From DASXTW01 sp036505215 (lineage in GTDB: Bacteria > Actinomycetota > UBA4738): a DNA stretch of 64,000 nt. Of the stretch, positions 41,435-50,313 are shown piece by piece. The position numbers and the translations under genes are program-made. The notes beneath the pieces were generated by a model, which worked only from the letters and a program-made list of their open reading frames with translations, was not told the origin of the DNA and searched no databases. Positions within the stretch are counted from its first letter, which is position 1. Each line of letters opens with the position of its first letter. The DNA lies in assembly GCA_036505215.1 (NCBI GenBank), contig DASXTW010000100.1, positions 4,543-68,542 of the forward strand, in the 5' to 3' direction.

Positions 41435-42745
41435 ATGGCGCGATCGGAGGAGCGATCGCTCGGGCGGGCCGTCCGGCGGATCCTTCTGCTCACCTCGAGC
41501 TTCCCACGGTGGGACGGCGACAGCACCACGCCATTTGTCCTCCACCTTGCGCAAGACCTGCAGGCCCTGGGGATTCAAGTGGATGTCCTCGCCCCCCACG
41601 CTCCGGGGGCGGCGCGGCGAGAAGGGTTGGGTGGGTTGCACGTCGAGCGTTTTCGTTACCTGTGGCCGCATTCACAGGAGACTGTGTGCTACGGAGGCGG
41701 AGCTCTGATCAATCTGCGGGATCGGCGCTCGAATGCCGCAAAGGTGCCCTTCCTGGTAGGAGCGGAAATGGCGGCCACGCTCGATCGCCTCAAGAGCCGG
41801 CGGTATGACCTCTTGAACGCTCACTGGGCGCTGCCCCAGGGATTCGTGGGTGCCGTCGCTGGCCGGATCCTGAAAGTTCCGCACGTCCTCACCGTTCATG
41901 GAGGGGATGTGTTCGCCCTGGGGGGAAGGGTCATGTCGCGATTCAAGCGTTTCGCGCTCGAGCAGGCTGACGCCGTCACGGTGAACAGCTCGGTAACCAG
42001 GCGGCAGGTCCTGACCATCGCCCCCGGCGTCCGGGAGGTACGGGTCATCCCCATGGGCATCTCCGACCGATCGCCCCCCGCCACGGACGTGGACTTCATC
42101 CGGAAGAAGTACCGGCACCGCGGCGGACCGCTCCTCGTATTCGCGGGACGGCTGGTGGAGGAAAAGGGGCTGGAGGATCTTCTCCTCGCCATGGTCCAGC
42201 TCCTTCCTCGCTTCCCACACGCGACGGCGATCATTGCCGGAGAAGGGCAGCATCGGGCGACCCTCGAAGCGCTGGCGGCCCGCTTGGGTATCGCGGAGCG
42301 AGTCTTCTTCGTCGGCTGGGTTCAGCCCGCCGAGATTCAGGCCTATCTCGCCGCCGGAGACGTGGTCGTGGCGCCTTCCCGGCGATCTCCTCAGGGGTGG
42401 GTCGAGGCGCAGGGGTTGGTGGTCATCGAGGCGATGAATGTGGGCGTGCCGGTCGTCGCGTCAGGTTCCGGAGGACTGACCGACGCGGTGCTGGACGGCG
42501 AGACCGGTCTCCTAGTGTCCGAGCGGGCTCCTCAGGAGATTCATATGGCCGTGGAGCGTATCTGTACCGATCCCGAGCTTCGCGCTCGGCTCAAGCGCAA
42601 CGGCCAACAGATGGCCGCCGGGTACGGGCGGTCCGCCACTGCCTCGTCCTTTGCTGCTCTTTTCGCGGACGTAGCGTCCCGAGCGGGTAGCAGGCGAGAT
42701 CGCCCGGAACCCGCTACACACTCTGAGATCCGCTACCCACCCTGA
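41435..42745 (+). CDS. GT4 (GT-B fold) glycosyltransferase
   Basis: A 436-residue cytosolic retaining glycosyltransferase. The N-terminal RRILLLTSSFPRWDGDSTTPF and HALWxLPQGF-type NAHWALPQGFVGA with TVHGGDVFAL form the acceptor domain. The donor half starts with RVIPMGISDRS and continues with FAGRLVEEKGLEDLLLA, AIIAGEG and the nucleotide-sugar motif region QGLVVIEAMNVGVPVVAS containing the E-x7-E equivalent. Full family length. It would add a sugar to a lipid-linked glycan before export. The last 13 bp overlap the convergent methyltransferase gene. Confidence 0.88.
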   Translation: MARSEERSLGRAVRRILLLTSSFPRWDGDSTTPFVLHLAQDLQALGIQVDVLAPHAPGAARREGLGGLHVERFRYLWPHSQETVCYGGGALINLRDRRSNAAKVPFLVGAEMAATLDRLKSRRYDLLNAHWALPQGFVGAVAGRILKVPHVLTVHGGDVFALGGRVMSRFKRFALEQADAVTVNSSVTRRQVLTIAPGVREVRVIPMGISDRSPPATDVDFIRKKYRHRGGPLLVFAGRLVEEKGLEDLLLAMVQLLPRFPHATAIIAGEGQHRATLEALAARLGIAERVFFVGWVQPAEIQAYLAAGDVVVAPSRRSPQGWVEAQGLVVIEAMNVGVPVVASGSGGLTDAVLDGETGLLVSERAPQEIHMAVERICTDPELRARLKRNGQQMAAGYGRSATASSFAALFADVASRAGSRRDRPEPATHSEIRYPP

Positions 42746-43497
42746 TGGGAGCCCTGCTTCTCGGCCAGGATGATGAACCGTCTGCTCAAGGAGGGGAACC
42801 TTCCGAAGATGCGATCCAGAGTGCGGAGCGTTCGGCTTCCGAAGTCCGGCGAGGACCCCGAGATCGCCACGGTCCGAAGCCTGAAGTGCCCCAGGAGCTG
42901 TTTCATGCATCGAAGGGTCGCGGCGTGGACATGTCCGAGCGGTTCCCCCCTGGACGGAGCGCGGTGATACGAGGACATCAGCCCGGCCGAGACGACCTTG
43001 GAGACCTCCACCTCGCGGGGCTGGTAACCGAGTAGGAGAGCTACCCGGTTCACGTAGCTTCCCAGGTTCGGCATTGCCAGGAGGAAGTGGCCTCCGTTCG
43101 CGAGGACGCGCGAGGCTTCGGACACTGCGGTGTCGTACCAGACCAAATGCTCGAACGCCCCGAAGGAGACGACGAGATCGATGCTTGCGTCCTCCACGGG
43201 GAGCGTATCCGTGTTGAGGTCGGCATTGATCGTTCGCACGCCTCGGTCCGCGGCCCGGCGGAGCCGGGATTCGTCCACGTCGACGCCGATGGCGTCCTTG
43301 GCTCCGAGCTGCTGGGCGATGTACAGCGTGAGCCCCCCGATCCCGCACCCCAGGTCCAAGAGACGCCGGCTATCGCGTTCCGGCCTCCGCCGTCGAACCT
43401 CTTCCAGCACTCGCTCCAACCCCGGGAGATCGCGTACGGTCGCGCTGATCTCGTAGTCGTCGGCCGTCAGGCCAGGTGGAAGCTTCCCTCGTGCCAT
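42733..43497 (-). CDS. Class I SAM-dependent methyltransferase
   Basis: A 254-residue methyltransferase. SAM motif I is LLDLGCGIGGLTLYIA (residues ~46-61), with the acidic motif II in GVDVDESRL and motif IV in DLVVSFGAFEHLVWYDTAV. The GAFEH stretch is typical of UbiE/COQ5-like enzymes. The C-terminal half has HAATLRCMKQLLGHFRLRTV. No membrane segment, so it acts in the cytosol, likely on a sugar or lipid intermediate of the island. A second methyltransferase gene lies just upstream on the same strand. Confidence 0.85.
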   Translation of the reverse strand: MARGKLPPGLTADDYEISATVRDLPGLERVLEEVRRRRPERDSRRLLDLGCGIGGLTLYIAQQLGAKDAIGVDVDESRLRRAADRGVRTINADLNTDTLPVEDASIDLVVSFGAFEHLVWYDTAVSEASRVLANGGHFLLAMPNLGSYVNRVALLLGYQPREVEVSKVVSAGLMSSYHRAPSRGEPLGHVHAATLRCMKQLLGHFRLRTVAISGSSPDFGSRTLRTLDRIFGRFPSLSRRFIILAEKQGSHQGG

Positions 43498-43538
43498 CTG
43501 CTCTGGCTCCTCATCCGCGATTCGAGTACTGGAGGAGC

Positions 43539-44297
43539 TTACTGGACGAGGGTATCGCCTCGGTCTGCCGGGCGGCGAAGGACAAAGACGAGGGTCGGGA
43601 GGATCGGGTATGCCAGACGGATCAGGGGCTCGGGGGCCGTGAGAGCGACCCTGGTCGCGCCTGATTTGCTCTCGACGTCCGCCATGACTCGCATCGCGTC
43701 GATGGTCCGATCGTGAGCCTCCAGGCCCACGGAGCGAAAGAGGGCCCTCAGCTGGCGGCGGGCCAGCACGTTGCAGTCATAGACCGATCCTCTACGGACA
43801 AGTCGCACGTAGGCAGATGGCCACCGGCCGGGAAGCCAGCTGAGGAACGGTAGCTTGAAGTGCGGCTCGATGATCGTCCAACGGTTCGGTGTGGCGAGGT
43901 AACACCAGCCGCCGGGCTTGAGCACCCGGCGAATCTCGGAGAGATGATGGAGCTGATCTGCGCCGGATCCCACGTGCTCTATCACGTGATTCGAGACCAC
44001 CGCGTCGAAGGCCGCATCCTCGAACGGGAGGCCGGTCCCCGAAACCAGCCTGAAGCTGAAGCCCTGGGTGATCTGACGCTCGTCCTCGACGTCGACCCCC
44101 CACACCTCACCTCCGGGGCCGACCGTGTCCGCCAAGGTGGCGGCGACGAAGCCCGCGCCGGCCCCGACGTCCAGGACGCATGCACCGGTGAGGTCACAAC
44201 TGCTGGAAAGCAGCCTCTCGATCTTCGTGGCTTTCTGAAGGCGAGACGCCGGATCCAGGCAACGGTGGCCGCTTTGCGGGTGTTCGAGTGAAGGCAT
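43539..44297 (-). CDS. Class I SAM-dependent methyltransferase
   Basis: A 252-residue methyltransferase from the ATG at 44297, preceded by GGAGAAGAG. The frame is open 35 codons further but would overlap the divergent GT2 gene. SAM motif I VLDVGAGAGFVAATLA, motif II GVDVEDE, and DAVVSNHVIEHVGSG with LKPGGWCYLATPNRW are clear. These are methyltransf_11-type features, found in many sugar and lipid O-methyltransferases. The C-terminal TAPEPLIRLAYPILPTLVFVL is hydrophobic and may touch the membrane. Forms an operon with the methyltransferase downstream. Confidence 0.85.
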   Translation of the reverse strand: MPSLEHPQSGHRCLDPASRLQKATKIERLLSSSCDLTGACVLDVGAGAGFVAATLADTVGPGGEVWGVDVEDERQITQGFSFRLVSGTGLPFEDAAFDAVVSNHVIEHVGSGADQLHHLSEIRRVLKPGGWCYLATPNRWTIIEPHFKLPFLSWLPGRWPSAYVRLVRRGSVYDCNVLARRQLRALFRSVGLEAHDRTIDAMRVMADVESKSGATRVALTAPEPLIRLAYPILPTLVFVLRRPADRGDTLVQ

Positions 44298-44353
44298 TCT
44301 CTTCTCCGAGATTCTATGTGCGGACCCTGAGGGCTGTGGCTCGGGGCTCTGGG

Positions 44354-44359
44354 TAGAAT
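44354..44359 (+). promoter_or_regulatory. -10 box (TAGAAT) of the GT2 gene at 44.4 kb
   Basis: TAGAAT ends 11 nt before the ATG at 44371 in the 73-bp divergent spacer. No Shine-Dalgarno is visible. Confidence 0.45.
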
Positions 44360-44370
44360 CTTGCACCACC

Positions 44371-45294
44371 ATGCCGGAAACGAGCGAAAAAACCAACCTC
44401 AACGAGATCGACGTCTCCGTGGTCCTGGCCGTGTACGACGAACGGGGCCATGTGAAAGAGGAGATCGATCGGATCCGTAACGCGCTCGAGGCCTCGCCTT
44501 ACAGCTACGAGATCATCGCTGTCGACGACGGCTCGACAGACGGATCCGGGGAGGAGCTTCGCCAGATCGATGGGATACGACTGATCCAGTTCCAGCAGAA
44601 CAGAGGGTCGGGATCGGCCCGGAAGGCGGGGACGCGGGCTGCCCGCGGCCGCGTCGTGGTCTGGACGGACGTCGACATGACGTACCCGAACGATGAGATT
44701 CCACTGCTCGTCAAGGAAATGGACGGATGGGATCAGGTCGTGGGGGCCCGTCGGACCGAGGCGGGGACCATCAAAGCGCTTCGCGTACCGGCGAAGTGGT
44801 TCATTCGGAGGTTGGCCAGTTACCTGGTGCAGCGGACCATTCCGGACCTCAACTCGGGGCTGCGCGCTTTCCGGCGAGACGTCGCCATGCAATTCCTACA
44901 CCTTCTGCCGGCCGGGTTCTCCTGCGTCTCCACGTTGACCCTCGCTTTCCTGGCGAACGGCTACTCGATCAAGTATGTGCCGATCGACTACCAGCCAAGA
45001 GCGGGGCGCTCGAAGTTCCATTGGTGGTCGGACACGCAGCGGTATCTCACTCAAGTGGTGCGAATGATCCTGTCGTGGAATCCGCTGCGAGTCTTCATGC
45101 CTGTGGGGCTCCTCCTGACCGGCACCGGCTTGGGGAAGCTGGTCTACGACCTGATCAGCAAGGACTTTCGGGTCGGTACGAACACACTGCTGATCTTCTT
45201 CGCGGCCTTTCAGGTCATCAGCATCGGGCTTGTGGCCGACTTGCTCGTGCGGGTGACCAGGCCGTCGAACGAGGTCCATCCGGCCACACTGTGA
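44371..45294 (+). CDS. GT2 glycosyltransferase with C-terminal membrane helices
   Basis: A 307-residue enzyme. The GT-A domain begins with VSVVLAVYDERGHVKEEIDR and has VDDGSTDGSGEEL, RGSGSARKAGTRAARG and the metal-binding VWTDVDMTYP near residues 96-105. DLNSGLRAFRRD and KFHWWSDTQRYLTQV are typical of CsbB/DPM-like enzymes. Two membrane helices end the chain (PLRVFMPVGLLLTGTGLG and TLLIFFAAFQVISIGLVADL), as in polyprenyl-phosphate-sugar synthases. Its stop overlaps the GTG of the next gene (GTGA). Confidence 0.87.
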   Translation: MPETSEKTNLNEIDVSVVLAVYDERGHVKEEIDRIRNALEASPYSYEIIAVDDGSTDGSGEELRQIDGIRLIQFQQNRGSGSARKAGTRAARGRVVVWTDVDMTYPNDEIPLLVKEMDGWDQVVGARRTEAGTIKALRVPAKWFIRRLASYLVQRTIPDLNSGLRAFRRDVAMQFLHLLPAGFSCVSTLTLAFLANGYSIKYVPIDYQPRAGRSKFHWWSDTQRYLTQVVRMILSWNPLRVFMPVGLLLTGTGLGKLVYDLISKDFRVGTNTLLIFFAAFQVISIGLVADLLVRVTRPSNEVHPATL

Positions 45295-46316
45295 CTCCCC
45301 GCAGGCCCGTGGCGGACGACCGTCGTGACTTCGGTGCGGATTCTCGGCCAAGCTCACCGGGGAGAGAGGGCGATGATCGGTTCCTGTCGTTCGTAGCCCG
45401 GTGGGCCAGGCTCCGAGCATCCTTCCGGTCTCCCGTGATCGAACGGCTCGGGCTCCTCCTGGCTCTGCTGATCTTCGCCCTTACGACGGTCGTGGCATTC
45501 CGACAGCTCCCCCCACAGGGGCGGCCAATTCAGTGGCCGCTCTTGATCCTCGTGGCTCTGGTTGCCGTACCGGCCACGATCGCCTTGAACGGGACCGAAT
45601 ATCGCCTCTCGGCCCGCATCCTCGGCCACCGGGTGCCTTTCCTACAAGCCGCAAGGATCGGCCTCATCGGGACAGCCGCCAATCAGTTGCCGATCCCCGG
45701 GTCCGTTCTGGTGCGAATGCGGGCTCTCAACAGGCTCGGATCGGGCTATCTCCGGGCGACCGCGTCCACTGCGATCGTCGGCCTCGTCTGGATCGGCGTG
45801 AGCGGTCTCCTAGCGGGCCCGTTCGTCCTTGCGGGGGGGCATGTAGCGCTGGGCGTACCGTTGGTGGCTGGGGGAGCGGCAGCCGCTGTCGGGGGATACT
45901 TCCTGCTCAGGTCCCAAGTTGCAGCGCCCCAACGCCTCCCACTGCTCGTGCGGCTGGTGACGGTGGAGGCCGGATTCGTGGCGATTTCAGGGGTGCGGTT
46001 CTTCTTGGTGCTCCGCGCCCTGGGCTTTCGAGTCTCGGCCGCTCAGGCGCTTGCCCTGACCGTTTCGGTGGTGCTGGCGGCTGCGGCTGGATTCTTCCCG
46101 GGCGGCCTTGGGCTCCGAGAACTGCTCGCCGCGGGCATCAGCCCCGTCGTCGGGCTTCCCGCCGCGGTCGGAGCGGTCGGTACTGTCGTGGATCGCGCAG
46201 TCTCCCTGGCGATGCTCTCGATCGTCTCCCTTGCATTCCTGGTCTTGTTCCCAAGAGTGATGCGAGGCCGCGGCATCCCGCGGGGGCCGGAGGGGGCGGG
46301 GGAATCGGCCCCTTAA
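45291..46316 (+). CDS. LPG-synthase-TM/AglD-like flippase-like membrane protein
   Basis: A 341-residue membrane protein with a ~45-residue polar N-terminus and eight hydrophobic segments. The order of motifs, LILVALVAVPATIALNGTEY, ARIGLIGTAANQLPIPGSVL and AAAAGFFPGGLGLRE, fits the lysylphosphatidylglycerol synthase transmembrane region family. In that family, members beside glycosyltransferases (AglD-like) are thought to move or handle lipid-linked sugars. There is no LPG synthase catalytic domain, so lysine transfer is not expected. It is coupled to the GT2 gene by a GTGA overlap, suggesting that the two act on the same lipid-linked sugar. Confidence 0.8.
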   Translation: MTPRRPVADDRRDFGADSRPSSPGREGDDRFLSFVARWARLRASFRSPVIERLGLLLALLIFALTTVVAFRQLPPQGRPIQWPLLILVALVAVPATIALNGTEYRLSARILGHRVPFLQAARIGLIGTAANQLPIPGSVLVRMRALNRLGSGYLRATASTAIVGLVWIGVSGLLAGPFVLAGGHVALGVPLVAGGAAAAVGGYFLLRSQVAAPQRLPLLVRLVTVEAGFVAISGVRFFLVLRALGFRVSAAQALALTVSVVLAAAAGFFPGGLGLRELLAAGISPVVGLPAAVGAVGTVVDRAVSLAMLSIVSLAFLVLFPRVMRGRGIPRGPEGAGESAP

Positions 46317-46495
46317 CAGGAGTGGTCAAGTTTGTGGAGGGCCGAAGCCCGCTGCGCACCGTAGCGGCCTTCTCATCTCGGCCGCCACGTGGGGGAGATC
46401 GCCAACGACTTCGGGGCTCTCCAACGCCGTCACCGGGAGGCCCCATGCCCGGACGGCTCGTGGGACGCGCTGGGGAGAAAACGTTGGAGAGAGGG

Positions 46496-46501
46496 TAAAC
46501 T
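46496..46501 (+). promoter_or_regulatory. -10 box (TAAACT) of the methyltransferase gene at 46.5 kb
   Basis: TAAACT lies 28 nt before the GTG at 46530. It places the transcription start downstream of the earlier in-frame start at 46389 and so favours the shorter protein. Confidence 0.4.
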
Positions 46502-46529
46502 GCCGCCTGCTTCCGGCGGGCCAGCCCAG

Positions 46530-47933
46530 GTGCAGGAGACCGCAACCTTGATCGAATCGAACGTCGCCTCCTCGTTCCGCGACCCGAGCGGGTTCGTCTT
46601 CGTCCGTGACAACGCCTTGTACCGACAAGTCAATCAATCGTTCCAGCCCGACTTCGACCGTCTGGTTGAGTCCGGCCTCTACGGAGCGCTCCTCGAACAG
46701 GAACTGATCGTCCCTCATGAGGAAGTAGAGCTGGCCCTCGCTGCTGCCCCCGGCGCCTACAAGATTCTTCGTCCAGAGCAGATCCCGTTCATCTCCTACC
46801 CGTACGAGTGGTCGTTCGGGCAGCTGAAGGATGCCGCCCTCGCCACGCTCAGCGTCCAGGAACTGGCCCTCGACCACGGGATGTCACTCCGGGACGCCAG
46901 CGTGTTCAACATCCAGTTCCGGAGGGGGAAGCCGATCCTCATCGACACGCTCTCGTTCGAACGCCTTCCGGAGAGCATCCCCTGGGTGGCTTACCGGCAG
47001 TTTTGCCAGCACTTCCTCGCGCCCCTGGCGCTGATGAGCTATCGGGATGTCCGGCTGGGGCAGCTCTCGCGGATTCATCTCGACGGCGTCCCGTTGGACC
47101 TGGCAGCGGCGGTGCTGCCCTTGCGGGCCCGGCTCCGGGCGTCGCTCCTCATCCACCTGTTCCTTCATGCTCGAAGCCAGCGAAAGCACGCCACGACCAC
47201 CGACGCCCGGAAGGCATCCAAGGGCCGGGCCTTCACGCCGCAGGCCTTCAGCGGGCTGATCCAGAGCCTGAGGGGTGCCGTCCAGAAGCTTCGGTGGGAA
47301 CCGGACAGGAGCGTCTGGGCCACGTACTACAGCGAGGCAGAGTCCTACACTCCCGACGCCCTCGAATCCAAGAAGGCGCTCGTGGGAAGCCTGCTCCAGG
47401 AGGCGGCGCCGAAGAGCGTGTGGGATCTGGGAGCGAACACGGGTCTGTTCAGCCGAGTTGCCGCTGAGGATGGATCGAATGTCGTCTCCTTCGACCTCGA
47501 CCCCGGCGCCGTGGAGCTGAACTACCGGGAAGTCGTATCGAGGAACGAGACCAACATCCTTCCCCTCGTCATGGACCTCACCAATCCCAGCCCTGCAATC
47601 GGGTGGGAGAACCAGGAGCGTGCGTCCCTCGCCGAACGTGGTCCGGTCGACCTGGTCATGGCCCTGGCCCTCATCCATCATCTGGCCATCGCGAACAACG
47701 TTCCTCTGGAGCGCATAGCCGAATTCTTCGGCACGCTCGCCCCGTGGCTGCTCGTCGAGTTCGTTCCGAAGGGCGACCCGATGGTCGAACGCCTTCTGGC
47801 CACGAGGGAGGACATCTTCCCCGACTACACAAGGCAAGGCTTCGAGCGGTCTTTCGGGCAGCGGTTCGCCATCGTGCGGCGCCAGCCGATCGCCGGATCT
47901 GATCGGGTGCTGTACCTCATGCGCGGACGATGA
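46530..47933 (+). CDS. SAM methyltransferase with a long N-terminal NoeA-like domain
   Basis: A 467-residue protein from GTG 46530 (frame open 47 codons further upstream, but without family features and before the likely promoter). Residues ~10-230 form a domain with FRDPSGFVFVRDNALYRQVN, LRPEQIPFISYPYEWSFGQL, ALDHGMSLRDASVFNIQF and DTLSFERLPE, seen in NoeA-like nodulation proteins and related glycan methyltransferases. The SAM domain follows: VWDLGANTGLFSRVAAEDG, then SFDLDPGAVELN and DLVMALALIHHLAI. Its TGA overlaps the ATG of the next gene (ATGA). The acceptor sugar is unknown. Confidence 0.8.
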   Translation: MQETATLIESNVASSFRDPSGFVFVRDNALYRQVNQSFQPDFDRLVESGLYGALLEQELIVPHEEVELALAAAPGAYKILRPEQIPFISYPYEWSFGQLKDAALATLSVQELALDHGMSLRDASVFNIQFRRGKPILIDTLSFERLPESIPWVAYRQFCQHFLAPLALMSYRDVRLGQLSRIHLDGVPLDLAAAVLPLRARLRASLLIHLFLHARSQRKHATTTDARKASKGRAFTPQAFSGLIQSLRGAVQKLRWEPDRSVWATYYSEAESYTPDALESKKALVGSLLQEAAPKSVWDLGANTGLFSRVAAEDGSNVVSFDLDPGAVELNYREVVSRNETNILPLVMDLTNPSPAIGWENQERASLAERGPVDLVMALALIHHLAIANNVPLERIAEFFGTLAPWLLVEFVPKGDPMVERLLATREDIFPDYTRQGFERSFGQRFAIVRRQPIAGSDRVLYLMRGR

Positions 47934-49531
47934 CTGACGTTTTGAACCACACGGAGTCCGTAGGGCGGGGCGGGGATCGGACACTTGCCACATGGCGGCA
48001 GCGCATCAGCAAGGGCCCGCCGCTCATACATCCCTTCCTGATGGCCTCGTTCCCGATCGTCTTCCTCTTTGCTCGCAACCTTCGCGAGGCGATCACGCCG
48101 AGCGACATGGTGACGCCTCTGGAGCTGTCGATCGGCGCGACGGCGATCTTCATGACTGCAGGTTGGGCGATCTTTCGAAACGCCAAGGCCGTCGGCCTCG
48201 TCGTCAGCGTCTGGCTTCTGCTGTTTTTCTCGTACGGCCGCGCCTCAGCCGGTCTGCAAGGCACGCTCCTCGGTCGAGATCTCTACCTGCTGATCGCCTG
48301 GGGCATCCTTGCTTTCGCCGCCGTCATCGTGGCCTTCCTCTTCCGGTCGCGGCTCCGAGCGACCACGAGTGCACTCAATCTCATCACGGTGGTGCTGGTG
48401 GCGATGAACGTGATTCCGATCGTGTTCTATCGATCCGCCGTGCCGAGGGGATCTGCGTCATCGGGCGGTTTGTTCGCAGGCCAGCTGGAGGCCGCCAAGA
48501 GCAGCAAGCATCGCCTGCCGGACATCTACTACATCGTCCCCGAGGACTACGGTGAGGCAAGGACGCTGCGGGATCTGTACGGGATCGACACTCAACCCTT
48601 CAATCGATGGCTCATCACACAAGGCTTCTACGTCGCCACCGACAGCAAGACCAACTACCCGAACACTTCCCTGTCGCTGTCGTCCTCACTGAACCTCCAA
48701 TACCCCTCGAGCCTGCTCGGGGAAGCCGCGAAGGACGGGGATGCGGTCAAGCGGACGCTCCGTGGCTTCGCAGCATCAAGATTCCTCAAAGCGCTTGGAT
48801 ACCGCTACGTGCATATGGGCATGTGGTGGGCGGCAACGACGACGGATCCAACCGCGGACGTGGAGGTGAAGGGGGAAGGGCTCTCGGAGTTCTCCTCCAT
48901 CCTCTACGACACGACGATCCTACCCGCCCTGAGCACGAAGGTGAAGAGTGTCGGAGGGGTGCAGCTCGACGTGCGGCGTGTCCGTTACGAGCACACACTT
49001 CAACAGTTTGACAACCTCCTCCAGGTGAGCAAGCTTCGCGGGCCGAAGTTCGTTTTCGTTCACCTGGGTGTGCCTCACGCCCACTATGTGTTCGATCGGA
49101 AGGGACGGTTCGTGGGTAAGACGCAGGCGGCGGTAGGGACCAGGGAGAAGCGTTTCGGGGACCAGGCCCTCTGGACGAGCAGCAAGTTACAGGAAGTGCT
49201 CGGGCGACTACTGGACGCGACGGGGAGAAAGGCCGTCATCATCCTCCAAACTGACGAGGGGCCCGAACCCGTGAAGTACCCTGGAGTCTCGAACCGCGGA
49301 CCCAACCTCCATCGCACGCTTCTGGACAAGTACCGAATCCTGAATGCCTACTACCTGCCGGACGTCTCGCACGCCAAGCTGTACCCCTCGATCACCCCAG
49401 TCAATTCCTTTCGGCTGGTCTTCGACCTGTACTTCCATGCGGGGTTCGGGCTCCTGCCCGACGAGATCTGGGGGAAGGAGGAGGATCCGACCAGGTTCGT
49501 GAACATCACCGACCTTGTCCAAGACAGATGA
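47930..49531 (+). CDS. Membrane-anchored alkaline-phosphatase/sulfatase-fold enzyme with altered metal site
   Basis: A 533-residue protein. Four membrane helices occupy residues ~30-165. The external domain begins DIYYIVPEDYGEARTLRDLY, where relatives known to me usually have an Asp-Gly (LDGY) at the first metal site. The presumed nucleophile region SKTNYPNTSLSLSSSLN keeps the Thr. HLGVPHAHYVFDRKGRF and ILQTDEGPEPVKYPG follow; relatives usually have SDHGP, so a metal-binding His appears to be Glu here. LNAYYLPDV is conserved. The fold is that of phosphoglycerol/phosphoethanolamine transferases and sulfatases of the envelope. With two ligand changes the activity could be altered or lost. Coupled to the methyltransferase by ATGA. 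Confidence 0.72.
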   Translation: MTDVLNHTESVGRGGDRTLATWRQRISKGPPLIHPFLMASFPIVFLFARNLREAITPSDMVTPLELSIGATAIFMTAGWAIFRNAKAVGLVVSVWLLLFFSYGRASAGLQGTLLGRDLYLLIAWGILAFAAVIVAFLFRSRLRATTSALNLITVVLVAMNVIPIVFYRSAVPRGSASSGGLFAGQLEAAKSSKHRLPDIYYIVPEDYGEARTLRDLYGIDTQPFNRWLITQGFYVATDSKTNYPNTSLSLSSSLNLQYPSSLLGEAAKDGDAVKRTLRGFAASRFLKALGYRYVHMGMWWAATTTDPTADVEVKGEGLSEFSSILYDTTILPALSTKVKSVGGVQLDVRRVRYEHTLQQFDNLLQVSKLRGPKFVFVHLGVPHAHYVFDRKGRFVGKTQAAVGTREKRFGDQALWTSSKLQEVLGRLLDATGRKAVIILQTDEGPEPVKYPGVSNRGPNLHRTLLDKYRILNAYYLPDVSHAKLYPSITPVNSFRLVFDLYFHAGFGLLPDEIWGKEEDPTRFVNITDLVQDR

Positions 49532-49598
49532 TGCTCGGGTGGCGCTTGCCGGCCGGGCGAGCGGGTATCATCCTCGCTTTGGAAGCGGAGGCGAATCA

Positions 49599-49847
49599 GT
49601 GAAGGCGTCGAGAACCCGAATCGTTTGGGTTGCGGTCTTCTTTGTGTACTTCTTCATCACGATGCCTGCGGCACACGCGTACGTCGACCCGGGAACGGGG
49701 AGCTACGTCTTCCAGGTGCTGCTTGGCGTCCTCCTCGGCGCCGTTGTAGCCGTCAAGCTGTGGTGGCGAAAGATGTGGGCCTTCGTGTCACGTAAGCGGT
49801 CGCCGAAGGAAGGGGAGACAGGGGAGCCCTCCCGACCAGCCCGGTGA
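49599..49847 (+). CDS. Small membrane protein with YVDPGTGSY motif
   Basis: An 82-residue protein from a GTG with GGAGG 7 nt upstream. Residues ~8-28 form a signal-like helix ending AAHA, then YVDPGTGSYVFQVLLGVLL and a second helix, then a Lys/Arg-rich tail (KLWWRKMWAFVSRKR). The xYxDPGTGS motif between two helices recurs in small proteins of bacterial polysaccharide loci, usually beside a sulfatase-like or glycosyltransferase gene, and its role is unknown. It is the last gene of the island. A TATCAT box at 49565-49570 could be its own promoter. Confidence 0.75.
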   Translation: MKASRTRIVWVAVFFVYFFITMPAAHAYVDPGTGSYVFQVLLGVLLGAVVAVKLWWRKMWAFVSRKRSPKEGETGEPSRPAR

Positions 49848-50068
49848 TCTCAGGCACTCCCGGAAGACGGGGCGGTAACGGCGACGTCCGCCGGCAGGAG
49901 TCCTGAACGGAGCACGCACCCGGCGAGCCGGAAATCGGTCAGCCGCTCCACGAGGCCGGGACGCTGTCCAAGAGGACGGTTCGTGAGCCTCGCCAAAGGC
50001 GCCGTCATCGACGTTGATGACGCTGCGGGCCTGCCAGACCGGCCACGGTGAACTCTCCTCCCTGAAGC

Positions 50069-50161
50069 CGACATCAGAGCCGTCTCCCCGGTCCCGTCCG
50101 CGTTCACCACATGGATGTGATATCGGCCTTCACGGTCCTGGCTCGCGTAGGCGATCATCCC
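50069..50161 (-). pseudogene. Remnant of a WD40-like (TolB-type PD40) beta-propeller gene
   Basis: About 31 codons read MIAYASQDREGRYHIHVVNA then DGTGETALMS, a near-perfect single PD40 repeat blade of TolB-like propellers. The frame is open further in both directions, but without more repeats or a sensible start, so only one blade of a normally ~300-residue propeller survives. It abuts the oxidoreductase remnant at 50155-50313 in a different frame. Confidence 0.5.
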
Positions 50162-50313
50162 TTCCTGAGCCGGCCGGGACACCACGCGGCGTCGACAGTG
50201 CCATCCAGATACGTGATCGAGCACGCGTTGCCACCGGGCCCGAGCCCGGGGATGACGTCGAAGTCGTTCAGGTACCCGGTGGCGATCACGAGGTAGTCGC
50301 AGCCGAACCGCAT
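50155..50313 (-). pseudogene. Remnant of a sulfide:quinone-oxidoreductase-like FAD enzyme gene
   Basis: A 52-codon frame reads CDYLVIATGYLNDFDVIPGL then GPGGNACSITYLDGTVDAAW. The DYLVIATG motif and the following PGLGPGGNA are characteristic of sulfide:quinone oxidoreductases and related type-II NADH dehydrogenases around residue 100 of a ~400-residue protein. Everything before and after is missing. Together with the adjoining PD40 piece it marks a patch of gene debris between the glycan island and the SOS operon. Confidence 0.55.

Noticed and set aside
45291..46316. Lysylphosphatidylglycerol synthase (MprF) as the function
   Set aside because: Only the membrane region resembles that family. 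The cytosolic lysyl-transfer domain is absent.
46389..46529. An upstream start for the NoeA-like methyltransferase
   Set aside because: The extra 47 codons have no family features and precede a likely -10 box at 46496.
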